Positions 58,991 through 64,000 of a DNA stretch of 64,000 nt are shown here, in pieces. This DNA comes from Kaistella jeonii (lineage in GTDB: Bacteria > Bacteroidota > Bacteroidia > Flavobacteriales > Weeksellaceae). Both the position numbers and the translations under genes were made by a program. Location of the stretch: NCBI RefSeq assembly GCF_000812865.1, contig NZ_JSYL01000008.1, positions 1-64,000 of the forward strand, in the 5' to 3' direction. Under the pieces are notes generated by a model, which worked only from the letters and a program-made list of their open reading frames with translations, was not told the DNA's origin and did no database searches. The number at the start of each line of letters is the position of its first letter. The first letter of the stretch is position 1.

Positions 58991-59695
58991 TTACTTATCA
59001 AAGAGGACGTCTTTCATGGAGAAATTTCCTCTTTTTCCCTGAATCCATTCGGCAGCGATCACTGCTCCAACCGCAAAACCGTTTCTGTTGAAAGCGGTGT
59101 GTTTAATTTCAATTTCATCGACTTCACTTTTATAAAAAACGCTGTGTGTTCCGGGAACTTCATCTTCGCGCACCGAAAAAATTCCTAACTCACTGTCTTT
59201 TGTTTCCTCCTGTTTCCAGGCATCAAATCTTGGATCATTATTGATTATTCCTTCCGCTAAAGTAATGGCTGTTCCGCTTGGCGCATCTTTTTTTTGGGTG
59301 TGATGAATTTCTTCTAACTGAACCTGATATTCGCTGAAATTCTTCATCAGATCTGCCAGCTTTTCATTTAAAGCAAAAAATAAATTCACGCCTAAACTGA
59401 AGTTAGAACCGTATAAGAAAGCAGTATTATTTTCGACTGCCATTTTCTCAATTTCCGGTTTTTGATCGAGCCAGCCTGTTGTCCCGCAAATGACAGGAAT
59501 TTGATTTTCGAGACAGAATTTGATATTATCAAAAGCTACTTCCGGATTCGAAAATTCGATGGCAACATCGGGATTATTTAAGTTTTCTAACGTTGGAGTT
59601 TCATTGAGTTGAGCTACGATTTCGTGACCTCTTTTGGTGGCAATTTCTCCAATTATTTTGCCCATTTTTCCGTAACCAACTAATGCTATTTTCAT
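58991..59695 (-). CDS. dapB: 4-hydroxy-tetrahydrodipicolinate reductase
   Basis: 234 aa from the second Met (59693-59695), one codon after the first. NAD(P) site IALVGYGKMGKIIGEIA, the GTTGWL motif and the substrate loop EIHHTQKKDAPSGTAITLAEG. Lysine and meso-diaminopimelate route. Short of the E. coli enzyme (273 aa) but the normal length in this phylum. Same direction as the DUF5683 gene 28 bases ahead. Confidence 0.95.
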   Translation of the reverse strand: MKIALVGYGKMGKIIGEIATKRGHEIVAQLNETPTLENLNNPDVAIEFSNPEVAFDNIKFCLENQIPVICGTTGWLDQKPEIEKMAVENNTAFLYGSNFSLGVNLFFALNEKLADLMKNFSEYQVQLEEIHHTQKKDAPSGTAITLAEGIINNDPRFDAWKQEETKDSELGIFSVREDEVPGTHSVFYKSEVDEIEIKHTAFNRNGFAVGAVIAAEWIQGKRGNFSMKDVLFDK

Positions 59696-59725
59696 CATTT
59701 TGAACGTAAAAACGTTTGCTTTTAA

Positions 59726-60355
59726 TTAAAAATTATAACTTAAACTTAAACCAGCTTTTGAATTTTGCTGGGAAAACTCATCGAAAATAACCGTGGGTTT
59801 AAGTGCCAAATCGGGATCTTTTCTTCCTTCATATAAATGAGCATCTACGACTGCATCTACAATATTTAAAACATAAATCAAAGCCGTAACTGCGATCGCA
59901 TAATCTCGCTGCCTTTGTGCACGGTCCTGAGTTCTTCCCAAAGCTTCCGCTGTAATTCCAGGAATCTCTGAAAACTCATGCGGTTGTCCGTTGAGTTGTG
60001 CAATAAAAGCATTTCGGTATCTCGTATATTGTTTTTGATTCCAAAGCGTGATTCCGATTCCTGTTCCAATTCCGCCCCAAACAATGGGGATTTTCCAGTA
60101 TTTCTTATTGTAATATTGTCCAAGTCCCGGCAAAACTGCGGAATACAATCCGGCTTTCGTAGGATTAAATCTCATGGCTTTTACCGGAGCGTTCGCCTCC
60201 CGAATATCGGTTAAAACTTCCATTTCCGCTTTTGGTTTCTTCGTAGAAATAGAATCGGTGGGATAATTTTCAACCCGAATTGTATCGTTTCGATTAACCT
60301 GAGCGAAACAGTTCAGGGATAATAAAAGAAGGAAAATCAGAGTAAGTTTCTTCAT
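59726..60355 (-). CDS. DUF5683 protein, probable outer-envelope protein
   Basis: 209 aa with signal peptide MKKLTLIFLLLLSLNCFAQ. Two hydrophobic stretches in the middle (IPIVWGGIGTGIGITLW and YAIAVTALIYVLNIVDAVVDA) with the family phrase SAVLPGLGQYYNKKYWKIP before them, and a terminal beta strand AGLSLSYNF. Commonly lies between parB and dapB in flavobacteria; function unknown. The stop directly precedes dapB, start abuts the parB stop with no gap. Confidence 0.82.
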   Translation of the reverse strand: MKKLTLIFLLLLSLNCFAQVNRNDTIRVENYPTDSISTKKPKAEMEVLTDIREANAPVKAMRFNPTKAGLYSAVLPGLGQYYNKKYWKIPIVWGGIGTGIGITLWNQKQYTRYRNAFIAQLNGQPHEFSEIPGITAEALGRTQDRAQRQRDYAIAVTALIYVLNIVDAVVDAHLYEGRKDPDLALKPTVIFDEFSQQNSKAGLSLSYNF

Positions 60356-61243
60356 CTATTTAAAGTGTGAAAGAATATTTTCAAGTTCTTCTTCATTTTT
60401 GAAATCGAGGACTATTTTACCTTTCTTGCCATTTGCAGCGGTTTTTATCTCAACCTTCACTTCTAATAGATCAGCAAGGTTTTTTTCTGCTTTTTTAAAA
60501 TGATTTGGAATCGTTGCCTTTGATTTCTTTGCCGTTTCTTTAGGATTTTTCAGAAGGTTTGATTCTTCCTCGGCCTGTCTTACGCTCCAGTTATTTTTTA
60601 CAATTTTTTGAAAAAGTTCGTCTTGAATTTCTTTTTCCTCCAAACTAAGGATAGCTCTGCCGTGACCAGCCGAAATCTCTCCACTTCTAATGGCATTTTG
60701 CATATCAGGATTTAACCTCAACAAGCGAATTGAATTGGTAATTGTACTTCTTTCCTTCCCAATTCGTTGGCTCAAATTTTCCTGAGTCATGCCGATTTCT
60801 TCGAGCAATCTTTGATAAGTCAAAGCGATTTCGATGGCGTCTAAATCTTCTCTCTGGATGTTTTCAACCAATGCCATTTCCAGCAATTCCTGATCATTAA
60901 CCAAACGAATATAAGCCGGAAGCGTTTCTAAACCTGCGATTTTACTGGCACGAAAACGTCTCTCTCCCGAAATAATTTCGAATTTGTTGCCGTCTTTTCT
61001 TAAAGTAATCGGTTGAATTACACCCAGATTTTTAATGGACTGCGCTAAATCTGCAAGTGCTTTTTCATCAAAGTAAGTTCTTGGTTGTGAAGCATTTGGA
61101 TAAATGTCTTCCAGCGCTACTTCTACAATATTTCCTACAAATTTATCTGCACCTTCGTCCGTTGCAGAATTGACCGATGCTTTGGATTCTGCACTTAAAA
61201 TTGCGCCCAAACCACGTCCCATTGCTCTTTTTTTGTCTTTCAT
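60356..61243 (-). CDS. parB: Chromosome-partitioning protein ParB
   Basis: 295 aa from the Met at 61241-61243; MKDKKRAMGRGLGAIL is the usual family start, six codons after the first possible Met. ParB box (EIISGERRFRASKIAGLETLPAYIR), the parS-binding helix-turn-helix near 150-190 (TQENLSQRIGKERSTITNSIRLL), and a C-terminal dimer domain (KIVLDFKNEEELENIL). Works with ParA in chromosome segregation. Coupled to the downstream DUF5683 gene (adjacent ends). Confidence 0.95.
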   Translation of the reverse strand: MKDKKRAMGRGLGAILSAESKASVNSATDEGADKFVGNIVEVALEDIYPNASQPRTYFDEKALADLAQSIKNLGVIQPITLRKDGNKFEIISGERRFRASKIAGLETLPAYIRLVNDQELLEMALVENIQREDLDAIEIALTYQRLLEEIGMTQENLSQRIGKERSTITNSIRLLRLNPDMQNAIRSGEISAGHGRAILSLEEKEIQDELFQKIVKNNWSVRQAEEESNLLKNPKETAKKSKATIPNHFKKAEKNLADLLEVKVEIKTAANGKKGKIVLDFKNEEELENILSHFK

Positions 61244-61301
61244 TTTTATAAATAATTTCAATAGACATGAATTCTTAAATTCAAATCAATAAAATAAGTT
61301 T

Positions 61302-62075
61302 CTAATTCTTAACTAAACTTTCATTTTTCAGCAAAACTTCCTCAGCTAACTGAAGATACTGAATCGCACCTTTGCTTTCTGCATCGTAATTTAAGATGCT
61401 TTCACCAAAACTCGGTGCTTCACTTAAACGGACATTTCTACTGATAATTGTTTCGAAAACCATTTCCGGAAAATGCGAATTCACCTCTTCAACAACTTGA
61501 TTCGACAGTCTTAGACGGGAATCATACATCGTTAAAAGCAAACCCTCAATATCTAAATCTTTGTTATGAATTTTCTGCACATTTTTGATGGTATTCAGAA
61601 GTTTACCCAAACCTTCCAATGCAAAATATTCACATTGAATAGGAATAATTATAGAATCAGCCGCAGTTAAAGCATTAATGGTGATTAAACCTAAACTCGG
61701 AGCGCAGTCAATAATAATATAATCGTAATCATCTCTGATTGATTTCAGCGCTTCCTTCAGCATGTATTCTCGATTTTCACGATCTACCAATTCAATTTCA
61801 GCAGCGACCAGATCGATGTGAGAAGGAATAATATCAAGGTTTGGAGAAGCTGTTTTTTGGATGCATTTTTTAGCATTTTCGCTATGTTCCAAAAGGTTGT
61901 AGGTGGAAAAATTAGATTGCTCAATTCCCAAACCTGAAGTTGCATTAGCTTGTGGATCAGCATCGATCAACAAAATTTTCTTTTCCAAAACTCCCAATGC
62001 GGCGGCTAAATTAATGGCGGTTGTTGTTTTACCAACACCACCTTTTTGATTTGCAACACCTATAATTTTAGCCAT
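61302..62075 (-). CDS. parA: Chromosome-partitioning ATPase ParA/Soj
   Basis: 257 aa. Deviant Walker A in NQKGGVGKTTTAINLA (residues 8-23), Walker A' region LLIDADPQANATSGLG, and Walker B IIDCAPSLG. Cytosolic MinD/ParA ATPase that moves ParB-parS complexes. Followed 58 bases downstream by parB in the same direction; about 110 bases upstream lie two DnaA boxes. Confidence 0.96.
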   Translation of the reverse strand: MAKIIGVANQKGGVGKTTTAINLAAALGVLEKKILLIDADPQANATSGLGIEQSNFSTYNLLEHSENAKKCIQKTASPNLDIIPSHIDLVAAEIELVDRENREYMLKEALKSIRDDYDYIIIDCAPSLGLITINALTAADSIIIPIQCEYFALEGLGKLLNTIKNVQKIHNKDLDIEGLLLTMYDSRLRLSNQVVEEVNSHFPEMVFETIISRNVRLSEAPSFGESILNYDAESKGAIQYLQLAEEVLLKNESLVKN

Positions 62076-62186
62076 TCTGTACGATTTTAATCACCAAAAA
62101 TACACTTTTTTCTGATTTTCAGAGGATTCATAAACCTTCACTTTACGTTAAAGTATTGTTAATTAATAGTTTAAGCAATAAAAAAA

Positions 62187-62217
62187 TTATCCACAAAAGT
62201 GAATCTTTTGTGGATAA
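62187..62217. promoter_or_regulatory. Two facing DnaA boxes in a hairpin, next to parA
   Basis: TTATCCACAAAAG/CTTTTGTGGATAA, a perfect 13-bp stem with loop TGAAT. The outer nine bases of each arm (TTATCCACA at 62187-62195 and TGTGGATAA at 62209-62217) are exact DnaA consensus boxes in opposite directions. It also could end the tonB transcript. May be part of an origin region. Confidence 0.55.
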
Positions 62218-62246
62218 CTATCAATGTGAAATAGATATAAATGATT

Positions 62247-63059
62247 TTACTCAAATTGCATTGAAATTGGAAAATTGAAATAGCTTCTTACATTCTCCCC
62301 ATTCCATTTTGCAGGCATCCATTTTCCTTTTATATTTTTAACGGTATTTTCTGCTTCTTTATTAAATTTTGAATTAGGTCCTTTCGCTGTAATACTTGAA
62401 ATAGAACCGTCTTTTTCGACAATAAAAGTGACCGTAGTTTTTAACAGATCGCCAGTTCCATCAAAATTTCCCGCATTAAAATTTTGTGTCACTTTAGATC
62501 TAAATGCATTGATTCCACCATTGAAAATTGCTTCAGTATCTACTTTATCTACTGGATTATTATTAATTGGTTTAGGAACCACGGGAACAGGTATTGTGGT
62601 ATGTTCCACAATTACTGGCGCCGAAATAGTAACTGGCGGAGTCCCGATCACATTATCTGTACCAATTCTCGCATTATTTGTTGCACTTAATGGTGTTGCA
62701 GGAGTTTCAATTCTTGGATTTCTTACCGGTGTCGGAATTTCCAATTTCACTGTACTTTCAATAACTCTTGGAGGAACTATTGGCGTTACGACAACAGGAA
62801 TTTCATCAGGAGGCAATTGTACCGGCGTAAATGTAAGTCCTCCAGAATCAGAATCAACTACAGCTGGAGTTTGAAAAGAATTGATTATTAAGGGCGTAAT
62901 TGCTAAAGTAGCAAAAAATGCTACACCAATAAACAATGCTTTTGTGAGGTTATGAGCTTCATCACTACGCATTACGTAAGCACCGTAATTCTTGTTCCGG
63001 TTTTCGAAAAGAATTTCATTGAAGCGATATTCTTTTTCAGAGCTTAAAAAATTTTTCAT
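62247..63059 (-). CDS. TonB-family energy transducer
   Basis: 270 aa. Cytosolic N-terminus (RNKNYGAYVMRSDEAHNLTK), one membrane helix (about 41-60), a Pro/Val/Thr-rich periplasmic spacer, and a C-terminal TonB domain (KTTVTFIVEKDGSISSITAKG, KGKWMPAKWNGENVRSYF). Passes proton-motive force to outer-membrane receptors; no ExbB/ExbD or receptor lies adjacent here, so which receptor it serves is unknown. Own unit, stop beside the DnaA-box hairpin. Confidence 0.85.
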   Translation of the reverse strand: MKNFLSSEKEYRFNEILFENRNKNYGAYVMRSDEAHNLTKALFIGVAFFATLAITPLIINSFQTPAVVDSDSGGLTFTPVQLPPDEIPVVVTPIVPPRVIESTVKLEIPTPVRNPRIETPATPLSATNNARIGTDNVIGTPPVTISAPVIVEHTTIPVPVVPKPINNNPVDKVDTEAIFNGGINAFRSKVTQNFNAGNFDGTGDLLKTTVTFIVEKDGSISSITAKGPNSKFNKEAENTVKNIKGKWMPAKWNGENVRSYFNFPISMQFE

Positions 63060-63533
63060 TTTGTAAATATTAAAAAATTAAAAAAATTGGAAATTGTTAT
63101 TTTGATATGTTAATTTCAATAACATTAAAAACATATCAAAAAATAAACCAAATTATTGATAATTATGAACATATATTATTCAATTCATAACAAAATGAAA
63201 ATCTATAAAGATGTGTTTGTACCTGACGTGTAGTAATTAATAAATCATCTTACAACACTTAGCAGCAATATTATTATTAATAAGTTATTATTTTACTCAC
63301 TATTGAACTATTATCCATAAAATATTTAATGCTAATCCGTCAATTATAAAGAGGTTTTATGGATTTAATCAACTGAATATTAGCTATAAAAGAAAATTTA
63401 TAAACTGATTATACAATTAAATATTTTTCTTATTTAAAGCATATCATTAAAATTAAATGCTTAATTTTGAGTTGATTAAGAAACAATAGGTGTTTTAGCC
63501 CTTATAAAAACAGATAAAACACGCTTCATTTAC

Positions 63534-63549
63534 GGGGAAAACACCGTGG
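63534..63549 (+). promoter_or_regulatory. Upstream element GGGGAAAACACCGTGG, copy 2
   Basis: Near copy of the dacB upstream element (GGGTGAAAACACGGTA), here 20 bases before a TAAATTTG box and 93 bases before the ATG at 63643. Confidence 0.35.
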
Positions 63550-63569
63550 ATTACATCAAACACTTCAAT

Positions 63570-63577
63570 TAAATTTG
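63570..63577 (+). promoter_or_regulatory. -7 promoter box TAAATTTG for the partial gene
   Basis: TAnnTTTG match 65 bases before the ATG at 63643. Confidence 0.5.
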
Positions 63578-63642
63578 CCAATGAAAAATATCGGGGTAGC
63601 TGAAAACCGAATAGAGTAAGCGAAAAAAACTAAAAAAAAACC

Positions 63643-64000
63643 ATGCCGACACAAGAAGATCTAACAAAAGACTTTATGGGCCAATTAATTGGTAAAGTCT
63701 ATGACACGTTAACGAACAACAACCCAGAAAGTTTGGGACCAAACAATTTTATCGCTTTCGATCCCATCGGAAAAGTTTTGATGAGCAACTCTTTTGATTT
63801 TGCAATCAATGGAATATTTGGTGTACCACAGAAACCTAAAGCGATTTTAGACAGTAAAGGAAATCAAGTTTTAGACGCAAACGGAAAACCACAATTTGAT
63901 ATGGTTGATTATCAAAACATGGTGAATTCAACAAAAAACGGAAATTTCTTAAAAATGGAGCAGTTCGCTGCCATTACTGATGAAGTTCATGATGGCGTTC
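63643..64000 (+). CDS. Unrecognised protein, 3' end outside the window
   Basis: Partial: 119 codons from the ATG at 63643 with no stop before the window ends. Begins MPTQEDLTKDFMGQLIGKVY, then SLGPNNFIAFDPIGKVL, GIFGVPQKPKAIL and NGKPQFDMVDYQNM. No signal peptide or membrane helix in this part; rich in Asn, Gly, Phe and Lys. I do not recognise the family. Its distance from other genes, its own regulated-looking promoter region and its composition suggest an independent unit, possibly a large protein. Confidence 0.7.
   Translation, partial: MPTQEDLTKDFMGQLIGKVYDTLTNNNPESLGPNNFIAFDPIGKVLMSNSFDFAINGIFGVPQKPKAILDSKGNQVLDANGKPQFDMVDYQNMVNSTKNGNFLKMEQFAAITDEVHDGV

Larger units (their letters stand above)
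63060..63642. other. Long AT-rich intergenic region
   Basis: 583 bases without a credible gene; the tonB start (minus) lies at its left and an unrecognised gene (plus) at its right. Most of it is close to 80 percent A+T. Right part holds the element GGGGAAAACACCGTGG and a TAAATTTG box for the next gene. No tRNA, hairpin terminator or repeat array was seen otherwise. Confidence 0.5.

Noticed and set aside
62428..62874. Open frame of 148 codons opposite the TonB gene
   Set aside because: Repetitive Gly/Thr/Val sequence produced by the Pro/Val/Thr-rich spacer on the other strand.
60356..63059. parS site near parAB
   Set aside because: I looked for the TGTTTCACGTGAAACA type of palindrome and saw none in the window; not exhaustive by eye.
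1..64000. CRISPR array, insertion sequences, prophage, restriction or other defence genes
   Set aside because: No evenly spaced direct repeats, transposase, integrase, Cas or phage structural motifs were seen.

Overview
The window is chromosomal DNA, AT-rich and densely coded, from a flavobacterium, most likely of the Chryseobacterium/Kaistella group (Weeksellaceae). This rests on the gliding genes gldF and gldG, secreted enzymes with type IX secretion (T9SS) C-terminal sorting domains, many TAnnTTTG promoter boxes of the Bacteroidetes sigma factor, little Shine-Dalgarno signal, and the flavobacterial order S8 protease, WbqC, lepB, dapB, DUF5683, parB, parA. No phage, insertion sequence, plasmid module or CRISPR array was seen.

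Layout. 0.2-7 kb: SAM hydroxide adenosyltransferase, a T9SS metalloprotease, hemJ, gldF, gldG and a DUF4268 protein. 7-12 kb: a sulfate-assimilation operon (Rrf2 regulator, APS reductase cysH, cysD, cysN) ending in a sulfite-exporter-like permease fused to a degenerate CysG-type domain. 12-22 kb: kbl, a T9SS M1 peptidase, dacB, priA, proline dehydrogenase and aroB. 22-32 kb: a porin-like outer-membrane protein, then the purine genes purF, purC, purL and purB, with a SatD-DUF3307 pair set between purC and purL. 32-40 kb: GMC oxidoreductase and aldehyde dehydrogenase, a thioredoxin-like lipoprotein, a lipid A type acyltransferase with a GT2 glycosyltransferase, two tandem alpha/beta hydrolases, a DnaQ-like exonuclease and apaG. 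40-50 kb: sucB and sucA separated by a small secreted protein, an SRPBCC protein, glgC, two identical tRNA-Asp genes, trxA and a cysteine desulfurase. 49.7-53.3 kb: a four-gene operon whose UbiA, DprE1, DprE2 and HAD phosphatase members match the mycobacterial route to polyprenyl-phosphoryl-arabinose. 53-57 kb: OmpA-like lipoprotein, lipocalin, a subtilisin-like protease and WbqC. 57-63 kb: lepB, dapB, DUF5683, parB, parA and a TonB-like protein, with two facing DnaA boxes between parA and tonB. After a 583-base AT-rich gap an unrecognised gene starts at 63643 and runs off the end.

How the parts work together: cysD/cysN make APS from sulfate and cysH reduces it to sulfite, so no APS kinase is needed; the Rrf2 gene and a palindrome before cysH suggest local control. 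The purine genes cover several steps from PRPP to IMP/AMP. The UbiA-DprE1-DprE2-HAD set would make a lipid-linked pentofuranose donor. SatD and DUF3307 look like a self-regulated two-gene unit of unknown purpose.

The main points for a second look are the Dpr-type pentose-lipid operon (with Ala at the place of the benzothiazinone-target Cys), the SatD-DUF3307 pair with an inverted repeat on its own promoter, the CysG-like/TauE fusion lacking its catalytic Asp, two sigma-54-like promoters before envelope genes, the DnaA-box hairpin beside parA, and several palindromic intergenic repeats. All assignments come from reading motifs; no database search was run.
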